The notes: generated by a model from the letters alone, not told the origin. A stretch of 64,000 nt of DNA from Sphingomonas azotifigens NBRC 15497 (GCF_002091475.1 NZ_BCTR01000028.1:1-64000), one strand, 5' to 3'. Numbered from the stretch's first letter, positions 19,527 through 32,684 are shown. Numbers and translations: made by a program.

Positions 19527-20807
19527 ATGGCCCGCCCGACCACCCGCCGCCCCGCCGAGCGCGAGCCCGACGCCCCCGGCGTCCCCGCCCGCCGCGCCGC
19601 GCTCAAGCTGCTCGATGCGGTGCTCCGCCGCGGCCTCGCGCTGGAACAGGCGCTCGACTCCGCCGCGCAAGGCCTGGCGCCCAACGATCGCGGTCTGGCC
19701 CATGCCATCGCCGCCGAGGCGCTGCGCCGCCTGCCCGATCTCGACGCACTGATCGATTCCGCCACCCGCCAGCGCCTGCCCGACGACGCCAAGGCCCGCT
19801 TTGCGCTGCGCATCGCGCTGGTGCAGGCGATTGCACTCGGCACCCCCGGCCATGCCGCCATTTCCACCGTGCTGCCGCTGGTCGATGGCGGCCCGCGCAA
19901 GCTGGTCCACGGCGTGTTCGGCACGCTGATGCGCGGCAACGCCACCCTGCCCGATCTGCCGATGCTCCCCGATCCGGTGGCGCTGCGCTGGCAGGCGCAT
20001 TGGGGTGATGCAATGGTGCAGGCCGCCTGCGAGGCGATCGCCTCCCCGCCCCCGCTCGATCTCAGCCTGAAAACTGACGAAGTGACGGTGGAAGGCGCCG
20101 CCAGCCTCGCACCGCGCCATGCCCGGCTCGAACCCGGCACCAGCGTCCCCGACCTGCCCGGCTTTGCCGAGGGCGACTGGTGGGTGCAGGATCTCGCCGC
20201 CTCGATCCCTGCCCGGCTGATCGGTGCGGGCACCGGCACCGTGCTCGACCTCTGCGCCGCGCCCGGCGGCAAGACGCTCCAGCTCGCCGCCGCCGGCTGG
20301 CAGGTGACCGCGGTCGACGTCGCCGAGAACCGCCTCGCCCGCCTGCGCGAGAATCTGGAACGCACCGGCCTGTCGGCACAGATCGTCACCGCCGACCTGC
20401 TGACCTGGAGCCCCGCCGCCCCGGCCGATGCTGTGCTGCTCGATGCGCCGTGCAGCGCCACCGGCATCTTCCGCCGGCACCCGGACGTGCTCCACCGCGT
20501 CCGCCCCTCGCTGATCGCCGAGATGGCCGAGCTCCAGGCCAAGCTGCTCGACCGCGCCGCCGGCTGGGTGAAGCCGGGCGGCACGCTGGTCTTCGCGACC
20601 TGCTCGCTGGAGCCGAAGGAAGGCGAGGCCCATCTCGCCCCCTTCCTCACCGCCCATCCCGAGTTCGAACTGGTGCCGGCGACCGTCCAGGAGCTACCCG
20701 CGGGCATTTCGCCCCGCGAGGACGGGTCGGTCCGCGTCCTGCCGGGCATGCTGGCGACGCAAGGCGGGCTGGACGGCTTCTTCATCGCCCGCTTCCGCCG
20801 CCGCTGA
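19527..20807 (+). CDS. rsmB: 16S rRNA (cytosine-C5) methyltransferase, RsmB/NOP family
   Basis: A 426-aa protein: N-terminal NusB-like RNA-binding domain (about 15-140) and C-terminal SAM methyltransferase. SAM motif I DLCAAPGGKT is near residue 245, the DAPCSATG motif carries one catalytic cysteine near 310, and TCSLEPKEGE the other. It methylates C967-type sites of 16S rRNA; the precise target is inferred from family. ATG 19527 was chosen where conservation begins. Confidence 0.9.
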   Translation: MARPTTRRPAEREPDAPGVPARRAALKLLDAVLRRGLALEQALDSAAQGLAPNDRGLAHAIAAEALRRLPDLDALIDSATRQRLPDDAKARFALRIALVQAIALGTPGHAAISTVLPLVDGGPRKLVHGVFGTLMRGNATLPDLPMLPDPVALRWQAHWGDAMVQAACEAIASPPPLDLSLKTDEVTVEGAASLAPRHARLEPGTSVPDLPGFAEGDWWVQDLAASIPARLIGAGTGTVLDLCAAPGGKTLQLAAAGWQVTAVDVAENRLARLRENLERTGLSAQIVTADLLTWSPAAPADAVLLDAPCSATGIFRRHPDVLHRVRPSLIAEMAELQAKLLDRAAGWVKPGGTLVFATCSLEPKEGEAHLAPFLTAHPEFELVPATVQELPAGISPREDGSVRVLPGMLATQGGLDGFFIARFRRR

Positions 20808-20847
20808 TCGCACGTCCGGGGCCCTTCGTCCCGACGCCGCAGCAAGC

Positions 20848-20868
20848 TGTGGATAAAGCTGTGGAGAA
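20848..20868 (-). promoter_or_regulatory. Pair of DnaA-box-like sites
   Basis: TGTGGATAA at 20848-20856 is the exact reverse complement of the 9-bp DnaA box TTATCCACA. A second copy, TGTGGAGAA at 20860-20868, differs at one base, 12 bp away in the same orientation within the tandem AGCTGTGGA(T/G)AA. The pair lies in the 131-bp gap between rsmB and rpe, about 70 bp before the rpe start, so DnaA could regulate rpe. No binding evidence exists. Confidence 0.5.
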
Positions 20869-20938
20869 GCGGTGCGCAAACGGTGGGCGGCCGCCCCCTC
20901 CGGTTGCGCCCGACTCAGGCCTTCCCTAGGAGACGAGC

Positions 20939-21595
20939 ATGTCCGTCCGCATCGCCCCTTCGATCCTCTCGGCCGATTTCGCGCGGCTCGGCGAGGAAGT
21001 CCGCGCCATCGACGCCGCCGGCGCCGACTGGATCCATGTCGACGTGATGGACGGGCATTTCGTGCCCAACATCACCATCGGCCCGGCGGTGGTGAAGGCG
21101 CTGCGCCCGCACTCGGCCAAGAATTTCGACGTGCACCTGATGATCACGCCGGTCGACCCCATGCTCGCCGCCTTTGCCGAAGCGGGCGCGGACACGATCT
21201 CGGTGCATCCCGAGGCGGGCCCCCACCTCCACCGCACGCTCCAGACGATCAAGGCGCTCGGCAAGCGCGCCGGCGTGGTGCTCAACCCGTCGACCCCGGT
21301 CGACGCCGTCGATTATGTGATGGACCTGGTCGACCTGATCCTGGTGATGAGCGTCAACCCCGGCTTCGGCGGGCAGAAGTTCCTCGAGAGCCAGCTGCCC
21401 AAGATCACCGAGCTGCGCCGCCGCATCGAGGCGAGCGGCCGCGCGATCGACCTCGAAGTCGATGGCGGCATCGACCGCGAGACCGCGCCCAAGGCGATCG
21501 CCGCCGGCGCCAACGCCCTCGTCGCCGGCACCGCCACCTTCACCGGCGGCCCGAGCCAGTATGCCGCCAATATCGCAGGCCTGCGCGGAGCTTGA
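20939..21595 (+). CDS. rpe: Ribulose-phosphate 3-epimerase
   Basis: A 218-aa TIM-barrel enzyme of the pentose phosphate pathway interconverting ribulose 5-phosphate and xylulose 5-phosphate. Signatures: [16 protein letters not shown], the metal-binding [14 protein letters not shown] (residues ~33-46), [12 protein letters not shown] and EVDGGI near 177. ATG 20939 has AGGAGA upstream. Confidence 0.96.
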   Translation: MSVRIAPSILSADFARLGEEVRAIDAAGADWIHVDVMDGHFVPNITIGPAVVKALRPHSAKNFDVHLMITPVDPMLAAFAEAGADTISVHPEAGPHLHRTLQTIKALGKRAGVVLNPSTPVDAVDYVMDLVDLILVMSVNPGFGGQKFLESQLPKITELRRRIEASGRAIDLEVDGGIDRETAPKAIAAGANALVAGTATFTGGPSQYAANIAGLRGA

Positions 21596-21603
21596 CCGAG
21601 TCC

Positions 21604-23322
21604 GTGCCGGACTCCGCCGCCGACGGAGTCGAGGAAGGCAAGCGGCTGATCCGGGTGGGCGGCGACCGCGGCCTGTCGCTGGCCGACCGGATCGCCGACC
21701 GCTTCCAGCGCCTCGCCTGGCGCTCGCCCTTCTACGCGATGCGGCTGAAGGGCCGGCACCCGCTCAAGCTGCTCACCGCCACCGACGACCCGTTCTTCGG
21801 CGATCCGCAGCGCGGCAACGCCCTGCTCGACGGCGAGCTGCGCCTGTGCGGCGAGGTCCGCACGATCGACACGCTCGATTTTGCCAAGCCCGACTGGTCG
21901 CCCGCCTTTACCCAGCATCTCCAGGGTTTCGCCTGGCTGCGCGACCTCTCCAGCGTCGCCACCCGCCAGCAGGGCGCGCCGATCGCCGAAGACCTGATGC
22001 GCCGCTGGCTCAAGGTGCATGGCGAGCAGGTCGCCGATCCCGCCTGGCGCCCCGACCTGGTCGGCCGGCGGATCCTGGCCTGGGTGGCGCATGCGCCGCT
22101 GATCCTGTCCTCGACCGACCAGGTCTATCGCTCGGGGGTGATGCACGCGCTGGCCCGGGGTGCCCGCCATCTCGACCGCAGCGCCGACAAGGTGCCGGCG
22201 GGCGTGCCCCGGCTGACCGCCTGGGCGGGCCTTACCGTCGCGGGGCTGGTCCTGCCCGGCGGCGACCCGCGCCGCGCCTTTGCCGAGGCGGGCCTAAATC
22301 GCGCGATCACCGCCTCGGTCTATGAGGACGGCGGCACCGTCGGCCGTTCGCCGGACGGCCAGCTCGACGCGATCCAGCTGATCACCCTGCTCTGCGAAAC
22401 CTATGCCGCCCGCCGCATCGAGCCGCCCGCCTTCGTGCTCGGGGCGCTCAACCGCATGGTCGCGGCGCTGCTCGGCGTCTGCCACGGTGATGGCGGGCTC
22501 TCCAGCTGGCAGGGCTGCGCACCGGTCAGCGGCGAGGTGATCGAGCAGGCGATCGAGGCGACCGGCGTCCGCACCCGCCCGCTCAAGCAGGCGCGCGACT
22601 GGGGCTATCAGCGACTGTCCTGCGCCGGCACCGTGCTGATCCTCGACGCCGCCCCGCCGCCCGACGCCCGGGTGGCGCAGACCGGCTGCGCCTCCACCCT
22701 TGCCTTCGAGCTTTCGGACGGCGCGGACCGGATCGTCGTCAATTGCGGCGGCAGCCGCGCCGCCGATGCCCGGCTGCCCGCCGAGCTGGTCCAGGGCCTG
22801 CGCACCACTGCCGCGCATTCGACGCTGACGCTGGCCGACAGCAACTCCACCGCGATCCACGCCGATGGCACGCTCGGCCGCGGCGTCAGCGAAGTCGAAC
22901 TGGTCCGCCACGAGACCGAGCATGCCAGCCGGATCGAGGCGGCGCAGGACGGCTATGTCCGCCGCTTCGGCCTGCTCCACCGCCGCGAACTGACCCTCTC
23001 GCACGACGGGCGCGACCTGCGCGGCGAGGATCTGCTGCTGCCCGCGGGCAAGCGCCGGATCGACGCCAAGCCGTTCGCGGTGCGCTTCCACCTCGCCCCG
23101 CAGGTGGAGGCCTCACCCACCGCCGATGGCCACGGCGCGATCCTGCGCACCGCCTCGGGCATGCTCTGGCAGTTCCGTGCCAAGGGCGGCACGCTGACGA
23201 TCGAGGAGAGCCTGTGGATCGATGCGCGCGGCCGTCCGCACGCCACCCAGCAGCTGGTGATCCAGGGCGAGACGCCGGCGGGCGGCGCCAGCCTCAACTG
23301 GGTGTTCCACCGGTCTAAATAG
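21604..23322 (+). CDS. Heparinase II/III family protein
   Basis: About 572 aa. The N-terminal half (about 20-270) is alpha-helical with FDFxxP-like [26 protein letters not shown], and the C-terminal ~250 residues are the beta-rich heparinase II/III-like domain with [11 protein letters not shown]. This family cleaves uronic-acid-containing polysaccharides; here no signal peptide is seen, so a periplasmic lyase role is doubtful and the substrate is unknown. The start is uncertain: GTG 21604 lies 8 bp after rpe; a TTG at 21592 overlaps the rpe stop. Co-directional with rpe and purH. Confidence 0.78.
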   Translation: MPDSAADGVEEGKRLIRVGGDRGLSLADRIADRFQRLAWRSPFYAMRLKGRHPLKLLTATDDPFFGDPQRGNALLDGELRLCGEVRTIDTLDFAKPDWSPAFTQHLQGFAWLRDLSSVATRQQGAPIAEDLMRRWLKVHGEQVADPAWRPDLVGRRILAWVAHAPLILSSTDQVYRSGVMHALARGARHLDRSADKVPAGVPRLTAWAGLTVAGLVLPGGDPRRAFAEAGLNRAITASVYEDGGTVGRSPDGQLDAIQLITLLCETYAARRIEPPAFVLGALNRMVAALLGVCHGDGGLSSWQGCAPVSGEVIEQAIEATGVRTRPLKQARDWGYQRLSCAGTVLILDAAPPPDARVAQTGCASTLAFELSDGADRIVVNCGGSRAADARLPAELVQGLRTTAAHSTLTLADSNSTAIHADGTLGRGVSEVELVRHETEHASRIEAAQDGYVRRFGLLHRRELTLSHDGRDLRGEDLLLPAGKRRIDAKPFAVRFHLAPQVEASPTADGHGAILRTASGMLWQFRAKGGTLTIEESLWIDARGRPHATQQLVIQGETPAGGASLNWVFHRSK

Positions 23323-23362
23323 GGCTTGCCCCGACGCGCCCGATTGGAGAGAGGGGCGGGCC

Positions 23363-24931
23363 ATGGACATCAAGATCACCCGCGCGCTCCTCTCGGTCTC
23401 CGACAAGACCGGGATCGTCGAACTCGGCCAGGCGCTGGCCGCCCAGGGCGTCGAGCTCGTCTCGACCGGCGGCACCGCCACCGCCCTCCGCAATGCAGGC
23501 CTGGAGGTCCGCGACATCTCGGACCTGACCGGCTTCCCGGAGATGATGGACGGCCGGGTGAAGACGCTGCATCCCAAGGTGCATGGCGGCCTGCTTTCGG
23601 TGCGAAACAATCCCGAGCACCAGGCCTCGATGGCCGAGCACCAGATCGCGCCGATCGACCTCGTCGTGGTCAACCTCTACCCCTTCGCCCAGACCGTCGC
23701 CAAGGGCGCCGACCGCGACGAGATTATCGAGAATATCGACATTGGCGGCCCGTCGATGGTGCGCTCCGCCGCCAAGAACCATGAGTCGGTGGCGATCGTC
23801 ACCGACCCGGCCGATTATGCGCTGGTGATGGGCGGCACGACGACGCTGGAACAGCGCCGCAAGTTCGCCGCCAAGGCCTATGCCGCCACCGCGGCGTACG
23901 ACGCGATGATCTCCAGCTGGTTCGCCTTTGCCGACCAGGGCGAGGCCTTCCCCGAGACGCTCAATATCTCGCTGAAGCGCGGCGAGGCGCTGCGCTACGG
24001 CGAGAACCCGCACCAGCAGGCGGCCTTCTATGCCGCCACCGGCCCGGCCGCGCGCGGCATCGGCCAGGCCCGCCAGCTGCAGGGCAAGGAGCTGAGCTAC
24101 AACAATTACAACGACGCCGATGCCGCGCTCGAGCTGGTCAGCGAATTTCGCGATGGCCCGCCGACCGCGGTGATCGTCAAGCACGCCAATCCCTGCGGCG
24201 TGGCGAGCGGCGCGACCCTTGCCGAGGCCTATGCCGCGGCCTTCGCCTGCGACACCGTCTCGGCGTTCGGCGGCATCATCGCGGTCAACCGCCCGCTCGA
24301 CCGCGCGACCGCCGAGCAGATCACCGGCATCTTCACCGAAGTGGTGGTGGCGCCCGACGCCGACGAAGAGGCGCTGGCGCTGTTCGCCGCGAAGAAGAAT
24401 CTGCGCCTGCTGCTCACCGGCGCGCTGCCCGATCCGGCACGCGGCGGTCTGTTCGCCAAGTCGATCGCCGGCGGCTGGCTGGTCCAGGGCCGCGACAACG
24501 GCATCGTCACGCGCGACCAGCTCAAGGTCGTCACCAAGCGCCAGCCAACCGAGCAGGAACTGGCCGACTGCCTTTTCGCCTGGACGGTGGCCAAGCACGT
24601 CAAGTCGAACGCGATCGTCTACGCCAAGGACGGCAGCACCGCAGGCGTCGGCGCCGGCCAGATGAACCGCCTGGAAAGCGCTCGCATCGCCGCATGGAAG
24701 GCTAAGGATGCGGCAGACAAGGCCGGCTGGGCGTCCCCGCGGACGATCGGCTCGGCGGTTGCCTCGGACGCCTTCTTCCCCTTCGCCGACGGCCTGCTGG
24801 CGGCGGTGGAAGCGGGCGCGACCGCGGTGATCCAGCCGGGCGGCTCGATCCGCGACGACGAGGTCATCGCGGCAGCCGACGAAGCCGGGCTGGCGATGGT
24901 CTTCACGGGGATGCGCCACTTCCGGCATTGA
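23363..24931 (+). CDS. purH: Bifunctional AICAR transformylase/IMP cyclohydrolase
   Basis: A 522-aa protein performing the last two steps of IMP synthesis. The N-terminal MGS-like cyclohydrolase domain (1-200) shows [16 protein letters not shown] and [14 protein letters not shown]; the transformylase domain shows [22 protein letters not shown] and [17 protein letters not shown] precedes ATG 23363. Confidence 0.97.
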   Translation: MDIKITRALLSVSDKTGIVELGQALAAQGVELVSTGGTATALRNAGLEVRDISDLTGFPEMMDGRVKTLHPKVHGGLLSVRNNPEHQASMAEHQIAPIDLVVVNLYPFAQTVAKGADRDEIIENIDIGGPSMVRSAAKNHESVAIVTDPADYALVMGGTTTLEQRRKFAAKAYAATAAYDAMISSWFAFADQGEAFPETLNISLKRGEALRYGENPHQQAAFYAATGPAARGIGQARQLQGKELSYNNYNDADAALELVSEFRDGPPTAVIVKHANPCGVASGATLAEAYAAAFACDTVSAFGGIIAVNRPLDRATAEQITGIFTEVVVAPDADEEALALFAAKKNLRLLLTGALPDPARGGLFAKSIAGGWLVQGRDNGIVTRDQLKVVTKRQPTEQELADCLFAWTVAKHVKSNAIVYAKDGSTAGVGAGQMNRLESARIAAWKAKDAADKAGWASPRTIGSAVASDAFFPFADGLLAAVEAGATAVIQPGGSIRDDEVIAAADEAGLAMVFTGMRHFRH

Positions 24932-24982
24932 GGCAGCAGCGCCGCGTTTCCGGTTTGGGGCGCGGCATTGCGACACACTACC

Positions 24983-25079
24983 CGTCACCCCCGCGTAGGC
25001 GGGGGTCCATTGACGCTGACGCTGCGTTTCTTTCCCCGGACGTTCAGGCGAATGGATTCCCGCCTTCGCGGGAATGACG
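24983..25079. repeat. ~96-bp double-hairpin repeat, copy D
   Basis: Left arm CCCCCGCGTAGGCGGGGG then TCCATTGACG; right arm CGAATGGATTCCCGCCTTCG. The left-arm loop is GTAG rather than GAAA, but the stem is intact, a compensated change. It lies between the convergent purH and flippase genes. Confidence 0.82.
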
Positions 25080-25145
25080 GTGGAGGGCGCCCCCTCCACC
25101 ACCGCCTTTGGCGGCGGTCCCCCTCCCCCGGCTTTGCCGAGGGAG
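25080..25145. repeat. Run of three GC-rich hairpins
   Basis: Immediately after repeat copy D, three small inverted repeats follow in line: TGGAGGG/CCCTCCA, CCGCC-TTT-GGCGG and CCTCCCCCGGC-TTT-GCCGAGGGAGG (one mismatch). They end 8 bases before the flippase stop. Together with copy D they fill the convergent gap and could stop transcription from both sides. Confidence 0.55.
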
Positions 25146-25152
25146 GAAATGC

Positions 25153-26654
25153 TCAAGCCACTTCTGCCACGCCCTCCGCCCGCGGCACCTTGCGGAACAA
25201 CGCGCGGTCCTCGGGGCCGAAGCCGAAGCGGATGATCACGAACAGGAAGGTGATCAGGATCGCCGGCATGCCGAGGCTCATCTGCGCCCATTCGTAGCGG
25301 TGGGGCAGCGACATGAATGCAGCGCCCACCAGCCCGGCAACGGCCATCGCCGTGAAGAAGCTGGGGCGGATGCTCACCACCGGCGCGCCGAGCTTGGCTT
25401 GGAGCAGCAGGCCCTTTGCGATCGATCCGATCGTCAGCGACAGCGCCAGCGCCACCGCCGGCGCGGCGGACTGCACCGGCACCGGCCAGCCCTGCCCCCG
25501 TGCGACGAAGATGAGCACGAAGCTGAGCGCAATCTGCAGCATCAGCACGCAGATCGAGATCGCTAGATTGGTGTGCCGGGCGATGTAGATCAGCGCCGTC
25601 TCGCACACCGCCCCGGGCGAGGCGAGCACCTCGGCGAAAAGCAGGATGCACAGCACCGCCGATCCGATCACGAACTCGCGGCCAAGCAGCCCCATCACCC
25701 CCTCGGCGGGGATCGAGAACATCACCGCCAGCCCCGCCTGCGCGCAGAGGATCCAGAAGCCCACCTGCCGCACCTGATTTGCCACCGCGGGGCGGTCGCC
25801 CGCCGCCAGGCTCTGGGTGATCACCGGGCCCAGGATCGGATCGAAGCTCGATTTGAGCCGCTGCGGCACCGAGGCGACCTGCTGCGCCATGTAATAGATG
25901 CCGACCACCGAGGGCGCGAACAGCAGGCCGAGAATGAAGCGATCGACGTTGCGCGTCGCCCATTCGATCGCGTCGGCGCCGGCCAGCGGCGCGTTGAGCC
26001 GGGCGAGCCCCCAGATCTCCGCCAGCTGCGGCCGCCAGCCGACCGGCAGGCCATATTCGCGCACGAACGGCACGATAGAGGCGACCAGTGCCGCGCTCAT
26101 CGACAGCAGATAGGCCATCAGCAGCCCGTCGCGCGTCGAGACGAAGGAGAAGACATAGGCAGCGATGCTGATCGTCCAGGGCTCGATGATCGCCCGCGCC
26201 GTCACCGCCGCGCCGATATTGTGGCGATAGGCGAGCGCCGACAGCGACACGTCGGACAGCGCGATCGCGATCACCGCGATGGAAAGGAACCGCTCCAGCC
26301 CCATCACAGGGCTGTTGGGGAACATCGCCTGCGGGAAGACCATCATGATGCCGCTGGCGATCAGCGCCGCGACAAAGGCGACGACCATCGCGTCCCACAC
26401 GACATGCGTGTGTGGGCGATCGGTGCTCGACAGTGCCTGCGCCAGCCCGCGCTTGAGGCCGAGCGTCGCCACCAGCGCGACGAACTCGATGACCAGCACC
26501 GCAATCGCGTACCGGCCGACGATCTCCGGGCCATAGGAGCGCCCGGCGATGAACAGGAACGGCAGCCGCGCGACCAGCCGGATGATGAAGCCCAGCATGT
26601 TCGTGCGCCCGCCCTTGGCGAGCGCGTTGATATCCCTGGACGCTTCCGCCTGGC

Positions 26655-26658
<4 letters not shown>
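25153..26658 (-). CDS. Oligosaccharide flippase / polysaccharide exporter (Wzx/MVF-like)
   Basis: A 501-aa polytopic protein with about 12-14 hydrophobic segments in the MVF (Wzx, MATE, MurJ) pattern: MLGFIIRLVARLPFLFIAGR at the first helix and GPEIVGRYAIAVLVIEF at the second. Such proteins flip lipid-linked oligosaccharides across the inner membrane. Start is TTG 26658, overlapping the polA stop (TTGA); an ATG at 26598 would remove the first 20 residues. No glycosyltransferase cluster is adjacent, so the glycan is unknown. Confidence 0.78.
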
Positions 26659-29411
<2,753 letters not shown>

Positions 29412-29479
29412 GGGGCGGGAGATAGCAGCGCGGTGCGCCGCCGTCATCCCGCCGAGGTGCCTGTTTTAGCCCCTGGTTT

Positions 29480-30628
29480 TCAGGCGCCCAGCTGATGCTC
29501 GGCGACGATCGCGCGCACCACGCCCTGCATCAGCAGCTGGCGCTCGTTGATCGGGCGCGGCGTGTCGCCGATCATCACCGCCAGCGCATAGGAGCGGCCG
29601 TCCGGCGCGGTGAGCAGCGCCACGTCGTTATAGCCCGCGGTGCGGCCGAACAGGTCCTGCCCGGTGCCGGTCTTGTGGGCGAGCTGCCAGCCCGGCGGCA
29701 GCGCGCCGCGCAGGCGGTACTTGCCGGTGTGCGAGGCCTGCATCGTCGCGATCAGCCACTGGGTCGAGACCGGCGACAGCAGTTCCCCGCGCTTCAGCCG
29801 GGCAAGCGCGCCCGCGATCGCAAGCGGCGCCGCGCCGTCGGGCGGATCGGCGACATAGGACTGGTATGCCGAAACGCGGGTGGCGCGCGGCAGCTGGGCG
29901 CGGGCGACGGCGAAGGTGTTGCCCATCGAATATTCGGGCTTCCACGCGGGCAGCCCCGAGGTGCCGAGCTGGAGCAGCTTCTCGCCCGGTCCGAAGCGGA
30001 TCGAGCCGAGCGCGTTGCGCGCGATGAACGAGCGCACCGCCGGCGGCCCGCCGACGAGGCGGAGCAGCTTGTCGTTGCAGGTATTGTCGCTCATCGTCAG
30101 CGCGCGGCGCAGGATTTCGCCGACGGTGCTCTGATAGCCCTGGTCCCCCTTCACCAGCGAGGCGACCGGCTGGTGGAACAGGGTGAAATCGGCGCGGGTG
30201 ATGACCAGCGGATCGTTGAGGCGGATGCGGCCCTGGTCGACCTGGTCGAGCACGGTCATCGCCACCCACAGCTTGGAGACGCTCTGCTGCGGCAGCTTGC
30301 GCGCGCCGCCCTGCGAGGCGGTCCAGTTGCGGTCGACGCTGGTCACCGCGATGCCGACCACGCCGTCGAAATTGCGGGCGATGTCCGAGAGGCGATTCAC
30401 CAGGCCGGCGGGCGGCGGCACCTCGGCGCGCGGCGCTGCCTGCGCACGCGGGATCGGCATCAGCACGCCGTAATTGGGCGCGGGCAGATAGGCGGCGAGC
30501 TCGGGATGTTCGTGGACGGCGCAGCCCAGCAGCACCGCGGGCCCAAGTCCCGCGACGGTCAGCGCACGCTCGACCTTGGAAAATCGGATTTTACGCACCG
30601 CAACCAACCTCTTGCCCAACTCCATCAT
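29480..30628 (-). CDS. Class A beta-lactamase-like serine hydrolase, probable lipoprotein
   Basis: A 382-aa protein. The N-terminus has a hydrophobic segment ending LLGC (Cys36), a lipobox, so the product is probably envelope-anchored. The penicillin-binding fold is marked by Ser116-x-x-Lys119 in QSVSKLW, SDN at 180-182 and KTG at 319-321. The omega-loop glutamate is not certain: Glu216 in GEKLLQ is at the right distance, but Gln replaces the usual Asn and about 35 extra residues follow. It could be a beta-lactamase, a peptidoglycan hydrolase or an inactive relative. Confidence 0.83.
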   Translation of the reverse strand: MMELGKRLVAVRKIRFSKVERALTVAGLGPAVLLGCAVHEHPELAAYLPAPNYGVLMPIPRAQAAPRAEVPPPAGLVNRLSDIARNFDGVVGIAVTSVDRNWTASQGGARKLPQQSVSKLWVAMTVLDQVDQGRIRLNDPLVITRADFTLFHQPVASLVKGDQGYQSTVGEILRRALTMSDNTCNDKLLRLVGGPPAVRSFIARNALGSIRFGPGEKLLQLGTSGLPAWKPEYSMGNTFAVARAQLPRATRVSAYQSYVADPPDGAAPLAIAGALARLKRGELLSPVSTQWLIATMQASHTGKYRLRGALPPGWQLAHKTGTGQDLFGRTAGYNDVALLTAPDGRSYALAVMIGDTPRPINERQLLMQGVVRAIVAEHQLGA

Positions 30629-30734
30629 GCGACTGCCCCTAGAGGCGGCAAAGCGCGGGATTCCCGCAATGCGACGAAGCGAGTCGGGGGAGCGACGAGG
30701 CGTGAAGGTCGGATAACGTTTACCCCACCCCCTT

Positions 30735-30831
30735 CGTCATTCCCGCGCAGGCGGGAATCCATTGGCCGTGCCGCTGCGGCTCCTGCCTCGACCGCACGGG
30801 CGAATGGATCCCCGCCTCCGCGGGGATGACG
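30735..30831. repeat. ~96-bp double-hairpin repeat, copy E
   Basis: Left arm TCCCGCGCAGGCGGGA then ATCCATTGG; right arm CGAATGGATCCCCGCCTCCG. Left and right stems differ from each other (CCCGC versus CCCCGCC), so within-arm pairing is better kept than between-arm pairing. It lies in the 244-bp gap between the promoter side of the beta-lactamase-like gene and the 3' end of nadB; nothing else is seen in this gap. Confidence 0.83.
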
Positions 30832-30872
30832 GGTGGATTGGAGAAAGCGACGGGGCAGAAAATCTTCTCGAT

Positions 30873-32477
30873 TCAAGGCACCAGCACCGTGTCGATCGCC
30901 TCGGCCGCGGTCTCCGGATAGTCGAGCGTGTAGTGCAGCCCCCGGCTCTCCTTGCGATGCAGCGCCGAGCGGACGATCAGGTCGGCGCTCTCGAGCAGGT
31001 TGCGCAGCTCGATCAGGTCGGGAGTCACACGGAAATGGCCGTAATAGTCGGCGACTTCCTCGCGCAGCAGCTTGATGCGGTGCGCCGCCCGCTCCAGCCG
31101 CTTGGTGGTGCGGACGATGCCGACATAGTTCCACATGAAGCGGCGGATCTCGGTCCAGTTCTGCTTGATAACGACTTCCTCGTCGGAATCGGTCACCCGG
31201 CTTTCGTCCCAGGGGCGGATCGCCGGCGGCGGCGGCAGGTCGCCCCAATGCGCGCCGATGTGATTCGCCACCGCCTCGCCGAACACGAAGCATTCGAGCA
31301 GCGAATTGGACGCCAGGCGATTGGCGCCGTGCAGCCCCGACTGGCTGACCTCGCCCGCAGCATAGAGCCCCGGCAGATCGGTCCGCCCGTCGCGATCGAT
31401 CACCACGCCACCGCAGGTATAATGCTGCGCCGGCACCACCGGGATCGGCTCCTTCGTCATGTCGATGTCGAGGTCGAGCAGCCGGTGGTAGATGGTCGGG
31501 AAATGGTGCTGGACGAACTCGGCGCCCATATGGCTGATGTCGAGGTGGACATAGTCGAGGCCGAGCCGCTTGATCTCATGGTCGATCGCGCGCGCCACGA
31601 TGTCGCGCGGCGCCAGCTCCAGCCGGGAATCGAAATCGGGCATGAAGCGGTGGCCCGCCTCCTCGCCGGCATCGGGGGGCAGCAGCAGATGCCCGCCCTC
31701 GCCGCGCACCGCCTCGGTGATCAGGAAATTCTTGACGTCGAGATTGTAGAGGCAGGTCGGGTGGAACTGCATCATCTCCATGTTCGAGATGCGGCAGCCC
31801 GCGCGCCACGCCATCGCGATGCCGTCCCCGGTCGCGCCGCGCGGGGCGGTGGAGAAGAGATAGGTCCGCCCCGCCCCGCCGGTCGCCAGCACGGTCGCGC
31901 GGGCGGTGAACAGCTCGACGCGGTTGGTCGCGCGGTTGAAGGCATAGACGCCCCAGACATTGCCCGCGCCCGAATAGCGGAGCTCGTGCCGGCTGGTGGC
32001 GAGATCGATCACCACCATGTCGGGCACCAGCGTGATGTTGGGATGCGCCTGCGCCGCGCGGAGCAGCGCGGTCTGCACCGCAAGGCCCGTCGCATCGTCG
32101 ACATGGGCGATGCGCCGATGGCTGTGGCCGCCCTCGCGGGTGAGGTGCAGCGCATTGCCCTCGGTATTGAACGGCACGCCGAGCTGGACCAGCCGCTCGA
32201 TCGCCGCGGGGGCATTCTCGACCACCATCTCGACGGTCGCGCGGTCGTTGAGGCCGGCGCCTGCCACCATCGTGTCCTCGATATGGCTCGCGAAGGTGTC
32301 GCCCTCCTCCAGCACCGCGGCGATGCCGCCCTGCGCCCAGGCCGTCGAGCCCTCGGCAAAGCCGCCCTTGGCCAGCACCGTCACCTTGAACTTGTCCGCC
32401 AGGTGGAGCGCGGCGGTAAGCCCCGCCGCGCCGGAACCGAGGACCAGGACATCGCTTTGGTGATTGGTGTCGGACAA
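30873..32477 (-). CDS. nadB: L-aspartate oxidase
   Basis: A 534-aa flavoprotein oxidising aspartate to iminoaspartate, the first step of de novo NAD synthesis. FAD site GSGAAGL near residue 14, active-site MQFHPTCLYN, and HYTCGGVVIDRDGRT plus GLYAAGEVSQSGLHGANRL are visible. The start is a TTG at 32477 with AAAGGAG 7-8 nt upstream. nadA and nadC are not in the window, so the pathway is split in this genome. It is distinguished from succinate dehydrogenase SdhA by length and the SQSGLHGANR block. Confidence 0.95.
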   Translation of the reverse strand: MSDTNHQSDVLVLGSGAAGLTAALHLADKFKVTVLAKGGFAEGSTAWAQGGIAAVLEEGDTFASHIEDTMVAGAGLNDRATVEMVVENAPAAIERLVQLGVPFNTEGNALHLTREGGHSHRRIAHVDDATGLAVQTALLRAAQAHPNITLVPDMVVIDLATSRHELRYSGAGNVWGVYAFNRATNRVELFTARATVLATGGAGRTYLFSTAPRGATGDGIAMAWRAGCRISNMEMMQFHPTCLYNLDVKNFLITEAVRGEGGHLLLPPDAGEEAGHRFMPDFDSRLELAPRDIVARAIDHEIKRLGLDYVHLDISHMGAEFVQHHFPTIYHRLLDLDIDMTKEPIPVVPAQHYTCGGVVIDRDGRTDLPGLYAAGEVSQSGLHGANRLASNSLLECFVFGEAVANHIGAHWGDLPPPPAIRPWDESRVTDSDEEVVIKQNWTEIRRFMWNYVGIVRTTKRLERAAHRIKLLREEVADYYGHFRVTPDLIELRNLLESADLIVRSALHRKESRGLHYTLDYPETAAEAIDTVLVP

Positions 32478-32589
32478 AGAGGCACTCCTTTGCGGCGCTT
32501 AAAGCGCGCATGGGCGGGGTTCCGCAATCCCTACCCTTGGGCATACTGCCCGGCACAGGGATGAGAACCCATCGCTATCGCCCCGGATT

Positions 32590-32684
32590 GTCACCCCGGC
32601 GAAAGCCGGGGTCCATTGAGGTCTCGCTATCGCCTCTTGCCCGAGCCGAGAGGCGAATGGATCCCGGCTTCCGCCGGGATGACG
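32590..32684. repeat. ~96-bp double-hairpin repeat, copy F
   Basis: Left arm GTCACCCCGGCGAAAGCCGG with GTCCATTGAGG; centre TCTCGCTATCGCC...CCGAGAGG; right arm CGAATGGATCCCGGCTTCCG. Its centre closely resembles that of copy G. It occupies the divergent gap between nadB and the esterase gene. Confidence 0.84.

Noticed and set aside
20872-21603. Upstream extension of the heparinase-like ORF
   Set aside because: It covers rpe in another frame; the frame is open by composition only and lacks a family counterpart.
23315-26398. 1027-aa reverse-strand ORF
   Set aside because: Antisense shadow of purH running on, out of frame, through the flippase gene.
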